This document shows, piece after piece, positions 8,733 to 17,638 of a stretch of DNA of 59,720 nucleotides. The position numbers and the translations under genes were made by a program. The number at the start of each line of letters is the position of its first letter. Position 1 is the stretch's first letter. Source of the DNA: Paludibacteraceae bacterium (lineage in GTDB: Bacteria; Bacteroidota; Bacteroidia; Bacteroidales; Paludibacteraceae); the NCBI GenBank assembly GCA_024405815.1, contig JAKSNX010000002.1:1-59720 (forward strand), in the 5' to 3' direction. The notes under the pieces are model-generated. The model was not told the origin of the DNA. It made no database searches and saw only the letters and a list, made by a program, of their open reading frames with translations.

Positions 8733-9416
8733 ATGGAAATAAAAAAATCACCTAAGGCTGATATTGAGAACAGGAAATCCACGTCTGTACTTATTGGTCT
8801 TGTTGTTGCTCTTGGCATTATGTTCGTAGCGTTTGAATGGGCTCAGAGTGACATTAAGATTTATGACGAGGCTCTTCAGGATGCCGTTCAGGAAGATGAA
8901 GAGATGGTAGAGGTTACATTTAGAGATGAGACACCGCCGCCGCCTCCACCACCAGAGCCGGAGACTGTACTTAGTGACGTTATTGAGATTAAGGAGAACA
9001 CAGCAGATGTTCAGACTGCTGATTTCTCTGCTGAAGATGATGCCAACAAGCGTGTAGAGGTACATGAGGTTGTAGTGGCACAAGAGGAAGAGGATGAAGA
9101 GCAGAAAATCCACGTAGTAGTAGAAAAAATGCCTGAGTTCCCTGGCGGTCCGGAGGCTATGAACCGTTATCTGTCCAGAAACATCAAATATCCGCTTATT
9201 GCACAAGAGAACAACATCCAAGGTCGTGTTATATGCCAATTTGTTGTAAACCAAGATGGTAAGATTGTAGATGTTCAGGTTGTACGTGGCGTTGAGGCAA
9301 GCCTTGATGCTGAAGCAGTCAGAGTAATAAAGTCTATGCCTGCATGGACTCCTGGAAAGCAAGGCGGTAAAAATGTACGTGTAAAATACACGCTGCCTAT
9401 AAGATTTAAACTATAA
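8733..9416 (+). CDS. TonB-family energy transducer
   Basis: TonB proteins span the periplasm and pass proton-motive force from ExbB/ExbD to outer-membrane TonB-dependent receptors. From ATG 8733 the protein has 227 residues. It has a short cytoplasmic lysine-rich head, one membrane anchor at about 17-38 (STSVLIGLVVALGIMFVAF), an acidic stretch, a PPPPPPPEPE run, and a C-terminal TonB domain from about 150 with the YP motif (NIKYPLIAQ) and a conserved end (VRVKYTLPIRFKL). A reading frame extends upstream to about 8427, but it overlaps porQ and lacks a membrane-protein start, so I chose 8733. It appears monocistronic, ending at a hairpin. Confidence 0.92.
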   Translation: MEIKKSPKADIENRKSTSVLIGLVVALGIMFVAFEWAQSDIKIYDEALQDAVQEDEEMVEVTFRDETPPPPPPPEPETVLSDVIEIKENTADVQTADFSAEDDANKRVEVHEVVVAQEEEDEEQKIHVVVEKMPEFPGGPEAMNRYLSRNIKYPLIAQENNIQGRVICQFVVNQDGKIVDVQVVRGVEASLDAEAVRVIKSMPAWTPGKQGGKNVRVKYTLPIRFKL

Positions 9417-9439
9417 GGCCGCAAGGTCTATGCTATAGG

Positions 9440-9480
9440 AAAACAACCTTTCGTATCTATATTCCGGAAGGTTGTTTTTT
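9440..9480 (+). terminator. Rho-independent terminator of tonB
   Basis: Arms AAACAACCTT (9441-9450) and AAGGTTGTTT (9468-9477), followed by a T run. It ends only 5 bases before the hflX start. Confidence 0.88.
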
Positions 9481-9485
9481 GTGAT

Positions 9486-10691
9486 ATGGAGATTGAAGAA
9501 TATATAGAAAGAGCTATTTTAGTTGGTCTTATCACCCCACTGCAAGATGAACGCAAAGCGGTGGAGTATATAGATGAGTTGGAGTTTTTAGCTGATACAG
9601 CAGGTGCTGTCACCGTTAAAAAATTCTTCCAAAAACTTGACTATGCCAATTCCAAAACCTTTGTAGGCTCAGGCAAGTTAGAAGAAATCAAGTCTTTTGT
9701 GAAAGAGAACGACATTAACCTTGCCATTTTTGACGATGAGCTGTCTCCTGCCCAATTGCGTAACTTGGAGGCTGAACTACAAATTAAGATTCTTGACCGT
9801 ACCAATCTTATTTTGGATATTTTTGCTAAAAGAGCACAGACCGCCCATGCTAAGACTCAGGTGGAACTGGCTCAGTGCAAATATATGCTGCCCCGCCTTA
9901 CAAGGTTATGGACACACCTTGACCGTCAGCGTGGTGGTATAGGAATGCGTGGTCCGGGTGAAACTCAGATAGAGACAGACCGTAAGATTCTTCTGCGTAA
10001 GATATCTCTACTGAAAGAAGAATTGGTGCATATAGACAAGACTAAAAGCGTACAGCGTAAAAACAGAGGGAAACTTGTGCGTGTGGCACTTGTAGGATAC
10101 ACTAATGTGGGTAAATCCACCTTAATGAACCTGCTCAGCAAAACTGATGTACTGGCAGAAAACAAGCTATTTGCCACTCTTGACACTACTGTACGCAAGG
10201 TAATAGTAAGCAACCTGCCGTTTCTCTTATCAGACACCGTGGGATTTATACGCAAACTGCCTACAGACTTGGTAGAGTCATTTAAATCCACACTTGATGA
10301 GGTGCGTGAGGCAGATATTCTGGTACACATTGTAGATATATCGCACCCCTGTTTTGAAGAGCAGATAGAGGTAGTGGAAAAAACACTGAGTGAACTTGAC
10401 TCCAAAAGCAAGCCTCTGATTATGGTCTTTAACAAGATTGACGCCTACTCTTATAAAGAGAAAGATGCAGATGACCTTACAGAGAGAAGCAGGGAGAATA
10501 TCTCCTTAAATGAATTAAAGGAGACATGGATGTCAAAACTTAAAGAGAACTGTATCTTTATATCGGCAAAAAACAAGATAAACATTGAAGAACTTAAACA
10601 GTTGTTGTATGACAGAGTTAAAGAGATTCATACACAACGGTTCCCTTATAATGATTTTTTATTTGAATACTACGATGAGGAAACTAAGTGA
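9486..10691 (+). CDS. hflX: GTPase HflX
   Basis: HflX is a ribosome-associated GTPase that splits stalled or idle 70S ribosomes, notably under stress. The 401 residues comprise the HflX N-terminal domain (with SGKLEEIKSFV and the family motif RLWTHLDRQRGGIGMRGPGETQIE) followed by a G domain. The G domain has G1 GYTNVGKST, G3 DTVGFIRKLP and G4 NKID. The ATG follows the tonB terminator by a few bases, and I see no separate promoter, so some read-through may drive it. The downstream DUF4954 gene starts inside its last codons. Confidence 0.94.
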   Translation: MEIEEYIERAILVGLITPLQDERKAVEYIDELEFLADTAGAVTVKKFFQKLDYANSKTFVGSGKLEEIKSFVKENDINLAIFDDELSPAQLRNLEAELQIKILDRTNLILDIFAKRAQTAHAKTQVELAQCKYMLPRLTRLWTHLDRQRGGIGMRGPGETQIETDRKILLRKISLLKEELVHIDKTKSVQRKNRGKLVRVALVGYTNVGKSTLMNLLSKTDVLAENKLFATLDTTVRKVIVSNLPFLLSDTVGFIRKLPTDLVESFKSTLDEVREADILVHIVDISHPCFEEQIEVVEKTLSELDSKSKPLIMVFNKIDAYSYKEKDADDLTERSRENISLNELKETWMSKLKENCIFISAKNKINIEELKQLLYDRVKEIHTQRFPYNDFLFEYYDEETK

Positions 10692-12648
10692 ACATGAAAT
10701 TAAGACACTGGAGGCACAAGCATGCACTTGCAGTGACTGGAGTAAGGTTAGCGTAGCAGACTCTTTCTCTACAGACTATGTTAAGCATGTACATTTTTCA
10801 GGTAACATAACATTAGGTGTTTTTGAGAAAGAGATTGCCGCCAAAGGTGGCATTGTACGCCATAGCGGTATTTTCCATGCCACCCTACATAACTGCAATG
10901 TGGGTAATAATGTATTTATAAACAAGATAAACTGCTACATTGCAAATTACAATATAGGCGATGACTGTTTTATAGAGAACACAGAACTGGTGGTGACAGA
11001 CGGTGTCTCATCGTTTGGCAATGGTACACAGATAGCACTTCTGAACGAGGGTGGCGGCAGAGAGATTATTATGAGTGACCACCTGTCGTCACATCTTGCC
11101 TATATAATGGCTATCTACCGTCATCGCGATAAATGTATAGAAAAAATCAAGGATATCATCTGCAGCTACAGCAAGCAGATATCATCTGCCACAGGCACTA
11201 TAGGCAATAATGTAAAGATTATAAACTGCGGACGTATTGAGAACGTGCGCATCGGGGATTCAGCCACTATAGAGGAGACAAGCAACCTTACAAACGGAAG
11301 CATAAACAGCAATAAGTATGACCCCGTATATATAGGTCAGAATGTAATTGCCAAAAACTTTATTATATCATCGGGTAGCATTGTAACTGACGCCTCTTTG
11401 GTTGAAAACACATTTATAGGGCAAGGGGTACAGATAGGCAAACATTTCTCTATCTATGACTCTGTATATTTCAGTAATTGTCAAGGATTCCACGGTGAGG
11501 CTTGTGCCATATTTGGCGGACCATTTACCGTTACTCACCATAAATCAAGCCTGCTGATTGCTGGTATGTTCTCTTTTCTTAATGCAGGCAGTGGCTCTAA
11601 CCAAAGCAACCACATGTACAAACTTGGTCCTATGCACCAAGGCGTGGTGGAGAGAGGTTCAAAGACCACAAGTGACTCATATATTCTATGGCCTGCCAAG
11701 GTGGGCGCATTCTCTTTAGTTATGGGTAGGCACACACAACATTCTGATACGTCAAGTCTGCCTTTCTCTTATCTGATAGAGAACGACGATGCCACCTTTA
11801 TAGTACCAGGTGTAAACCTAAAGAGTGTGGGAACCATTCGTGATGCGCAAAAATGGCCTAAGCGTGACCGCCGCAAAGACCCAGACAAATTAGACTGCAT
11901 AAATTTCAATCTGCTTAGTCCATACACCATACAGAAAATGTATGCCGGTATAGATGTTCTTAAAAATCTGCAGGCACTATCAGGTGAGACCTCTGAAACT
12001 TACTCTTATCAGAGTTCAAAAATCACCAACGATGCTCTGCATCATGGTCTTAAATACTATAATATGGCTATTGAGAAATTTCTTGGAAACTCTATTATCA
12101 AGCGTTTGGAAGGGACTAAATTCAAGAGTATAGATGAGATTAGGGCTCAACTTAAACCATCTACAGAGGTGGGACTTGGAACATGGGTTGACATATCGGG
12201 TCTGATAGCACCTAAAAGTGAGATATCCAAACTGCTTGACGATATAGAGCAAGGCATATTAAATAGTGTGTCTGATATAAATGAGCGTTTCCGCTGCATT
12301 CACTCCAACTATTATGAGTATGAGTGGACTTGGGCATTGGAGAAACTGGAACAGAAATTTGGCAAGCCATACACTGAATTTACCGTTGATGATATTATAA
12401 ATCAGGTGGAGACTTGGCGTTCTAACGTGGTGGAACTTGACAAAATGCTGTATGAGGACGCTAAGAAAGAGTTTAATCTTATAGCACGTACCGGATTTGG
12501 CGTAGATGGTAACGACGATACCAAACAGCGTGACTTTGCAAATGTACGCGGTAATTTTGAGGATAATCCGTTTGTTACTGCCGTACTTGAGCATATAAAG
12601 AAAAAGACGGCATTAGGCAATGAACTTATATCAAGAGTAAACATTTAA
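10675..12648 (+). CDS. DUF4954 family protein with left-handed beta-helix (hexapeptide) repeats
   Basis: A 657-residue protein of a family I know only from Bacteroidota; its function is not established. The first 300 residues show hexapeptide-like [IV]-G-x-x-x-x periodicity, for example NCNVGNNVFI, NYNIGDDCFI, TGTIGNNVKI and TFIGQGVQIG, predicting a left-handed beta-helix as in acyl- and nucleotidyl-transferases. The middle has a conserved-looking HHKSSLLIAG and PGVNLKSVG. The last 200 residues look helical. The start MRKLSEHEIKTLEAQ overlaps the end of hflX by 17 bases, implying translational coupling. A sugar-nucleotide or acyl-transfer role is possible, but I see no catalytic signature I can name. 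Confidence 0.85.
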   Translation: MRKLSEHEIKTLEAQACTCSDWSKVSVADSFSTDYVKHVHFSGNITLGVFEKEIAAKGGIVRHSGIFHATLHNCNVGNNVFINKINCYIANYNIGDDCFIENTELVVTDGVSSFGNGTQIALLNEGGGREIIMSDHLSSHLAYIMAIYRHRDKCIEKIKDIICSYSKQISSATGTIGNNVKIINCGRIENVRIGDSATIEETSNLTNGSINSNKYDPVYIGQNVIAKNFIISSGSIVTDASLVENTFIGQGVQIGKHFSIYDSVYFSNCQGFHGEACAIFGGPFTVTHHKSSLLIAGMFSFLNAGSGSNQSNHMYKLGPMHQGVVERGSKTTSDSYILWPAKVGAFSLVMGRHTQHSDTSSLPFSYLIENDDATFIVPGVNLKSVGTIRDAQKWPKRDRRKDPDKLDCINFNLLSPYTIQKMYAGIDVLKNLQALSGETSETYSYQSSKITNDALHHGLKYYNMAIEKFLGNSIIKRLEGTKFKSIDEIRAQLKPSTEVGLGTWVDISGLIAPKSEISKLLDDIEQGILNSVSDINERFRCIHSNYYEYEWTWALEKLEQKFGKPYTEFTVDDIINQVETWRSNVVELDKMLYEDAKKEFNLIARTGFGVDGNDDTKQRDFANVRGNFEDNPFVTAVLEHIKKKTALGNELISRVNI

Positions 12649-12649
12649 C

Positions 12650-12682
12650 CATCATACATCATACATCATACATCATACATTG
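12650..12682. repeat. Heptad repeat family A, copy A3
   Basis: Four tandem 7-mers, here with the ATACATC orientation on the plus (coding) strand, opposite to most A copies relative to the upstream gene. It fills the whole gap between the DUF4954 stop and the TTG start of the methyltransferase. Confidence 0.88.
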
Positions 12683-13450
12683 TCTATCATAACAGCCTAC
12701 ATAAAACATTGGTTTACATCCAAACCAAGGGGTGGATTTGGAATCCACTCCCCTTTTGTATATAGGTTTGTAACCGATGTTATTGAATGCAAACACCAAT
12801 ACTATGCCTACCTCGATGTGGAAAGGTTCCGCCGTGCGTGGCTTAGCGATAAGATGGAGATAGATTTCACAGATTACGGAACCCGCCCATCGGGTAAAAG
12901 AAAAATCTGCGATATTGCAAAAACAAGTCTAAAGAGCAAGGATTTAGCACAACTCATTTACAGAATTGCACTTAGCAACCACAGCCATAACATTTTAGAG
13001 CTTGGAACATCGTTAGGCATAACCACTATGTATCTTGCACTTACAGATTCAAAGGCACGTGTAGTGTCACTTGAAGGGTGTCAGGCTGTGGCAAACTGCG
13101 CTATATCAGCACTAAATCTTAGGGGCATAAAAAACGTGGAGATTGTGACAGGAAATATAGACAACACAATAAAAGGGGTGGTATCTACGTTTGATAGTTT
13201 GGACTTTGTGCTTTTTGATGCCAATCACAGAAAAGAGCCCACTCTTAGTTATTTTAAAGAGTGCCTGTCTAAAGTTCACGACAATACAATATTTGTGTTT
13301 GATGATATAAATCACTCCGATGAGATGCGTGAAGCGTGGGCAGAGATTTGCGGCAATGAAAAAGTCAGGGTTACCATAGATATTTTTCATCTTGGAATCG
13401 TGTTTTTTAATAAAAAACTAAAAAAAGAGCATTATAAAATAAGGTATTGA
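12680..13450 (+). CDS. Class I SAM-dependent methyltransferase
   Basis: A 256-residue Rossmann-fold methyltransferase of unknown substrate. The SAM-binding motif I is ILELGTSLGITTMYLA at about 108, followed by the acidic motif II (VVSLEG) and DFVLFDANHRKEPTLSYF, which resembles small-molecule O-methyltransferases. The conserved N-terminal GGFGIHSPFVYRFV is typical of a Bacteroidota subfamily. The only usable start is TTG at 12680, abutting repeat A3; there is no ATG or GTG upstream in frame. Its stop TGA overlaps the next gene's ATG by one base. Confidence 0.82.
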   Translation: MSIITAYIKHWFTSKPRGGFGIHSPFVYRFVTDVIECKHQYYAYLDVERFRRAWLSDKMEIDFTDYGTRPSGKRKICDIAKTSLKSKDLAQLIYRIALSNHSHNILELGTSLGITTMYLALTDSKARVVSLEGCQAVANCAISALNLRGIKNVEIVTGNIDNTIKGVVSTFDSLDFVLFDANHRKEPTLSYFKECLSKVHDNTIFVFDDINHSDEMREAWAEICGNEKVRVTIDIFHLGIVFFNKKLKKEHYKIRY

Positions 13451-13950
13451 TGAAAGTTTATACAAAAACAGGCGATGACGGCACCACCTCACTTATCGGA
13501 GGCAAACGTGTAAGCAAGACAGATGTGAGGCTGGAGATTTATGGCACATTAGATGAACTGAGCAGCTTTATTGGCATGCTTAAATGTGACGGCATACCAT
13601 CTGATGATGCCGCCTCTTTAGGTAGAATTCAGAAGATTCTTACTAAAATTAATATGTTGTATGCCTCACCCGATGCCACCACAGACGCAAAATTCCCGTT
13701 TGATAATGCCGACACACTATGGTTAGAGGAACAAATTGACAAAACAAGTGCCGATTTGCCACCTATTACAGATTTCCTTATACCAGGCACCAACTCAAAA
13801 AACGCGCTTGCCAATGTATGCAGAACCGTATGCCGCAGAGCCGAGAGAAATATATATAAATTAGAACTGTTTGAAAATCAGCAAAAAGCATCTGTTTTCA
13901 TAAACCGTTTAAGTGATTATTTGTTTGTTTTAGGCAGAAAATTGGAATAA
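13450..13950 (+). CDS. Cob(I)yrinic acid a,c-diamide adenosyltransferase (PduO type)
   Basis: Transfers the adenosyl group of ATP to cob(I)alamin to make adenosylcobalamin. The 166 residues carry the PduO-type ATP motif KVYTKTGDDGTTSLIGGKRVSK at the N-terminus, the central DELSSFIG, and the C-terminal active-site helix RTVCRRAER followed by NRLSDYLFVLGR. A TTG lies one codon upstream, but ATG 13450 fits the family start and overlaps the methyltransferase stop as TGATG, so the pair is coupled. No cobalamin synthesis genes are nearby, suggesting it serves salvaged vitamin. Confidence 0.93.
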   Translation: MKVYTKTGDDGTTSLIGGKRVSKTDVRLEIYGTLDELSSFIGMLKCDGIPSDDAASLGRIQKILTKINMLYASPDATTDAKFPFDNADTLWLEEQIDKTSADLPPITDFLIPGTNSKNALANVCRTVCRRAERNIYKLELFENQQKASVFINRLSDYLFVLGRKLE

Positions 13951-13972
13951 CTTAAAAAATTTGCTATCTTTG
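13942..13972 (+). promoter_or_regulatory. Promoter for the DUF2795-type gene
   Basis: TTG at 13942-13944, a 20-base spacer, then TATCTTTG at 13965-13972, 30 bases before the ATG. It overlaps the 3' end of the adenosyltransferase gene. Confidence 0.65.
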
Positions 13973-14002
13973 CACGCTGATTAAAAAAAATTTTTATAAA
14001 AA

Positions 14003-14224
14003 ATGTATTGGACTTTGGAACTTGCATCAAAATTGGAAGATGCACCTTGGCCTGCTACCAAAGAAGAGCTAATAGACTTTGCAGTACGTTCTGGAGCACC
14101 TCTAGAGGTGATTGAGAACTTACAAGAGATAGAAGACGAAGGGGAAATTTACGAGACAATAGAGGACATTTGGCCCGATTATCCAAGCAAGGAAGACTTC
14201 TTCTTTAATGAAGATGAGTATTAA
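14003..14224 (+). CDS. Small acidic DUF2795-type protein
   Basis: A 73-residue acidic cytoplasmic protein, nearly invariant in sequence among the Bacteroidota I can recall (MYWTLELASKLEDAPWPATK at the start; PLEVIENLQEIEDEGE and DIWPDYPSKEDFFFNEDEY later). The fold resembles DUF2795 (small helical, WPATKxEL motif). Function is unknown. It has its own promoter upstream, and another -7 box follows before porP, so it appears monocistronic. Strong conservation and its own promoter suggest a basic housekeeping role. Confidence 0.88.
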   Translation: MYWTLELASKLEDAPWPATKEELIDFAVRSGAPLEVIENLQEIEDEGEIYETIEDIWPDYPSKEDFFFNEDEY

Positions 14225-14261
14225 AATTGCTTGAAAATGTGTATTATTCAAAATTTTGTTG

Positions 14262-14269
14262 TATCTTTG
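14262..14269 (+). promoter_or_regulatory. -7 box of the type IX secretion operon promoter
   Basis: TATCTTTG, 11 bases before the porP ATG, implying an almost leaderless transcript. No TTG lies at the ideal 19-20 base spacing. Confidence 0.55.
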
Positions 14270-14280
14270 CATATTGATAA

Positions 14281-15219
14281 ATGCGAATAGGGCGTTTCAT
14301 ACCGGTAATTTGTGGGTGTTTGTTAGCCATCTATTCGTATGGACAGCAAAGCATTGAATTTAGTCAATACACGCTGAATCTCAAGAGTTTAAACCCTGCG
14401 GCGGTAGGGGCTGACGATATGATTACAATCTTTGGAACATTCCGTTCTCAGTATGCAGGATTTGAGAATGCGCCAATTACGTATTACGTCAGTGCTGATT
14501 TAGGTTTTAAGATTGGAAAGACAAAACACGGTGCCGGACTCAGTTTTTATGACAATTTAGTGGGGCTTTACCGCTATCAGGACATAAATTTGATGTACGC
14601 CTACCGTATTGCCATTAAAGATAGTTACCTTGCTTGCGGTTTTAATTTGGATTTTTCAACCACAAGCATAAACAAGGATAAGATACAGACTGTGGAGAGT
14701 GACTATCATGATTCATCAGACCCTGCGTTAGATGGGGCTTGTAACGATTTTAAGGTTGATTTGGGTGTAGGTCTGATGTTTTACAATAAAAAATGGTATG
14801 CAGGTGCATCACTTATGAATATAATTGCACCTAAGTATCAGATGAGCGAGAATGTGTTTTTTAAGCGTAAGAGAAACTTACGGTTTATGGGCGGATACAA
14901 TATTTCATTTGCAAATCCGTTATATAAGCTAAAGACCTACGCCACTATCAACACAGATTTTGTAACATTTATCGGGCAGATAGGTGCAAACATAGAGTAC
15001 AAGGAGAGTTATTGGGGCGGTTTGGCGTACAGAATAGACGGAGCAGTTGTATTTATGGCGGGGGTAAGAGTCCTTAACGGGCTTGTGATAGGATACTCTT
15101 TTGATTTGCCCACCTCTAAGTTAATTAAGTCAGCGGGGTGTCATGAGGTGGTTCTGTCTTACAGTTTTAATGTGGATTTATCAAAAAAAAATAAATATAA
15201 AAGTATTAGATACCTATAA
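14281..15219 (+). CDS. porP: PorP/SprF family type IX secretion outer-membrane protein
   Basis: PorP is an outer-membrane barrel lipid-facing partner of the type IX secretion rings. The 312 residues begin with a signal peptide (MRIGRFIPVICGCLLAIYSYG, cleaved before QQS). Then comes the PorP/SprF hallmark FSQYTLNLKSLNPAAVGAD, followed by glycine/aromatic strands such as TKHGAGLSFYDN and DLGVGLMFYNKKWYAGASL. It heads the operon porP-gldK-gldL-gldM-gldN, the same order as the Porphyromonas porPKLMN cluster, which makes PorP rather than a stray SprF the best name. The gap to gldK is 12 bases. Confidence 0.92.
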   Translation: MRIGRFIPVICGCLLAIYSYGQQSIEFSQYTLNLKSLNPAAVGADDMITIFGTFRSQYAGFENAPITYYVSADLGFKIGKTKHGAGLSFYDNLVGLYRYQDINLMYAYRIAIKDSYLACGFNLDFSTTSINKDKIQTVESDYHDSSDPALDGACNDFKVDLGVGLMFYNKKWYAGASLMNIIAPKYQMSENVFFKRKRNLRFMGGYNISFANPLYKLKTYATINTDFVTFIGQIGANIEYKESYWGGLAYRIDGAVVFMAGVRVLNGLVIGYSFDLPTSKLIKSAGCHEVVLSYSFNVDLSKKNKYKSIRYL

Positions 15220-15231
15220 TCACGAACAAAT

Positions 15232-16710
15232 ATGAAAAAATTACCATTGTTCATTTTTGCCATCGCCTTACTTACCGGCTGTAGTAACAGCGGCAGCGGC
15301 GAGCTTGTTGGCGTAGGCGGAACCTCTTGGAAAGAACCAAATCCATACGGAATGGTTTTTATTAAACAAGGCTCATTCACTATGGGTGCAAATGACCAGG
15401 ATGCTAACTGGGCTGCCAGTTCAGGGCAGAAAATTGTATCAATAGATGCCTTTTGGATGGATGAGACAGAAATCACTAACAGAGAGTATAAACAGTTTGT
15501 ATATTGGGTAAGAGACTCCATCGCTATGGAGAAACTTATAGCCGCAGAAGGTGAGGATTCTCAATTTGCAACCAAAGAGAAAAAGACAGGCGATTTAGTC
15601 TATAAAATAGGCAACCGTCCTAACGATAAGGAGAAAGAAGGGATTGAGAGGCTTCCAAAGCTGAATTGGGACGAGAAAATTCCTTGGCTGAAACCTGCCA
15701 CAGATGAGCAGGCTATTGCCATAGATTCCATGTTCTACTCCGATGAAGAGTCTATCTCTCTTACAAGAGAGCTTAACGGTCACATTCTTAACTACAAATA
15801 CCGTTGGATAGACTACAATCAAGCAGCACTTAAACGTAATAAATTTGATGCCAACACAGCTAGTTATCACAGCGATTTATCTATGCTTGGCAAAGGTAAG
15901 GACAGTGCAGACTGCATGATTAAGAAAGATACCGCTTACATTGACAGCGAGACAGGTCACATCATTAATCAGACTAAGTTTGTAGAACTTAAATCACGTA
16001 GGGATTTCATTAACTCACGTATAATAAATGTATATCCTGACACACTTTGCTGGATAAGGGATTTTACCTATTCTTACAACGAGCCTTATACCAAAATGTA
16101 TTTCTACCACGATGGTTACGGAGACTACCCTGTTGTAGGTGTTAACTGGGAGCAGGCAAGTGCATTCTGCCATTGGCGTACCACCTATTATAATATGGCT
16201 CAGATAAGAAATCGTCAGCCTATAGTACAAGACTACAGGCTCCCTACAGAGTCTGAGTGGGAATATGCCGCACGTGGTGGCAGAAATCTCTCAATGTATC
16301 CTTGGGGTGGCGAGTACATACGTACTGCAAGAGGTTGCTTCTTGGCTAACTTCAAACCTCAGCACGGAAATTACGTAGCAGACGGTTGGATGGTGGCATC
16401 TAAGGTAGGTTCTTTCCCACCTAATGATTACGGACTATACGATATGGCAGGTAACGTGGCAGAGTGGACATCATCTGCATACCATGAGTCTAACTATAGT
16501 TTTGTTAACGACCTTAACCCAAGCTACAACTACAACTCACGCTCTAACGAGCCTGAAATCATGAAACGTAAAGTGATTCGTGGCGGTTCTTGGAAAGATA
16601 TAGGTTACTACCTACAGTGTGCTACACGTACATACGAGTATCAGACAGAGACCAAGTCTTTCATAGGTTTCCGTTGTGTACGTAGTGTAATAGGTGCAAA
16701 CTATCAATAA
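15232..16710 (+). CDS. gldK: Type IX secretion / gliding lipoprotein GldK (PorK)
   Basis: GldK with GldN forms the large periplasmic ring under the outer membrane in type IX secretion. The 492 residues start with a lipoprotein signal peptide (lipobox LLTGC, cysteine about residue 17). A formylglycine-generating-enzyme-like (FGE-sulfatase) fold follows, with MVFIKQGSFTMGAND at about 40, DYRLPTESEWEYAARGG, GLYDMAGNVAEWTS and VIRGGSWKD near the end. A long insertion at about 100-260 is usual for GldK and absent from true sulfatase activators. Second gene of the operon. Confidence 0.95.
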   Translation: MKKLPLFIFAIALLTGCSNSGSGELVGVGGTSWKEPNPYGMVFIKQGSFTMGANDQDANWAASSGQKIVSIDAFWMDETEITNREYKQFVYWVRDSIAMEKLIAAEGEDSQFATKEKKTGDLVYKIGNRPNDKEKEGIERLPKLNWDEKIPWLKPATDEQAIAIDSMFYSDEESISLTRELNGHILNYKYRWIDYNQAALKRNKFDANTASYHSDLSMLGKGKDSADCMIKKDTAYIDSETGHIINQTKFVELKSRRDFINSRIINVYPDTLCWIRDFTYSYNEPYTKMYFYHDGYGDYPVVGVNWEQASAFCHWRTTYYNMAQIRNRQPIVQDYRLPTESEWEYAARGGRNLSMYPWGGEYIRTARGCFLANFKPQHGNYVADGWMVASKVGSFPPNDYGLYDMAGNVAEWTSSAYHESNYSFVNDLNPSYNYNSRSNEPEIMKRKVIRGGSWKDIGYYLQCATRTYEYQTETKSFIGFRCVRSVIGANYQ

Positions 16711-16755
16711 TTGAATATAAAACAAATAGTAAAACAATCTTAAAATTAAAAAACA

Positions 16756-17598
16756 ATGGGAAACTTTTTTTCAACCCCTAAGGGTAAAAGAATCACAGGT
16801 TACGCATACGGTTTAGGTGCGTCTGTAGTTATCATCGGTGCATTATTTAAAATTCAACACTATCCAGGTGCTGGTATTATGCTTGGTGTAGGTATGGGTA
16901 TTGAGGCATGTTTGTTCGCAATTTCAGCATTTGAGGACCCACATCCAGAATATCACTGGGATAAGGTATTTCCACAGCTATTAGGTGGTGACGGTGCCCC
17001 TATACTTGGCGGTGGCATGACAGAGACTACAGTTCCAGGTGGAAAAGCAGGTAACTCAATAGACGATATAGCTAAGGCAGGCAAGCTATCAGAGAGCGAT
17101 GTACAAAGACTTAATGAGGGCATACGTAAATTGTCTGAATCGGCATCACAAATAGGTGACATAACCGCTGCTGTTTCCGCTTCAAGCAATTACGCTAAGA
17201 GCATGAACAATGCTTCAGACTCAATTGCAGCATTTGCCGCTACACAAGCATCTCTCAAAACATCATCTGACTCATTGTTTGCATCTTATAAGACAGTTGC
17301 AGAGAGCATGGGTAACGTTGCTTCTGACGCTCAAGGTTATATGCGTGAGATGCAAGGCATTACCAAGAACCTTGCTTCTATCAATGCAAGCTATGAAATG
17401 CAGGTTAAATCTATCAGCGAGCAGGCTGGTATAGTAACAGAGGTTAATGATAACTTAAAGAAAGTTCAGACCGCTATGGGCGAGGCAGCCATAGAAACAG
17501 CCGCATTCAAGGATCAGGCTACAAAACTTACACAACAGGTAAGCAGCTTGAACAGTGTATATGGCAATATGCTTAACGCATTTAACGCAAGAGTGTAA
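16756..17598 (+). CDS. gldL: Type IX secretion inner-membrane motor protein GldL (PorL)
   Basis: GldL and GldM form the proton-driven rotary motor that powers type IX secretion. The 280 residues have two N-terminal membrane helices at about 14-32 and 38-58, and the second carries glutamate 50 (GMGIEACLF), matching the essential membrane glutamate of characterised GldL. The rest (about 100-280) is a cytoplasmic helical region rich in serine, alanine and asparagine with heptad character, including repeated A-x-x-x-S segments. The spacing from gldK is 45 bases with no terminator. Confidence 0.94.
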   Translation: MGNFFSTPKGKRITGYAYGLGASVVIIGALFKIQHYPGAGIMLGVGMGIEACLFAISAFEDPHPEYHWDKVFPQLLGGDGAPILGGGMTETTVPGGKAGNSIDDIAKAGKLSESDVQRLNEGIRKLSESASQIGDITAAVSASSNYAKSMNNASDSIAAFAATQASLKTSSDSLFASYKTVAESMGNVASDAQGYMREMQGITKNLASINASYEMQVKSISEQAGIVTEVNDNLKKVQTAMGEAAIETAAFKDQATKLTQQVSSLNSVYGNMLNAFNARV

Positions 17599-17638
17599 TT
17601 AATCTGAAGTTTCAAAATAAGTAAATGAATAAAAACTT

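Noticed and set aside
15232..16710. gldK considered as a sulfatase-modifying (formylglycine-generating) enzyme
   Set aside because: The FGE-like fold is shared, but the lipoprotein signal, the long insertion and the porP-gldL-gldM-gldN context identify GldK.
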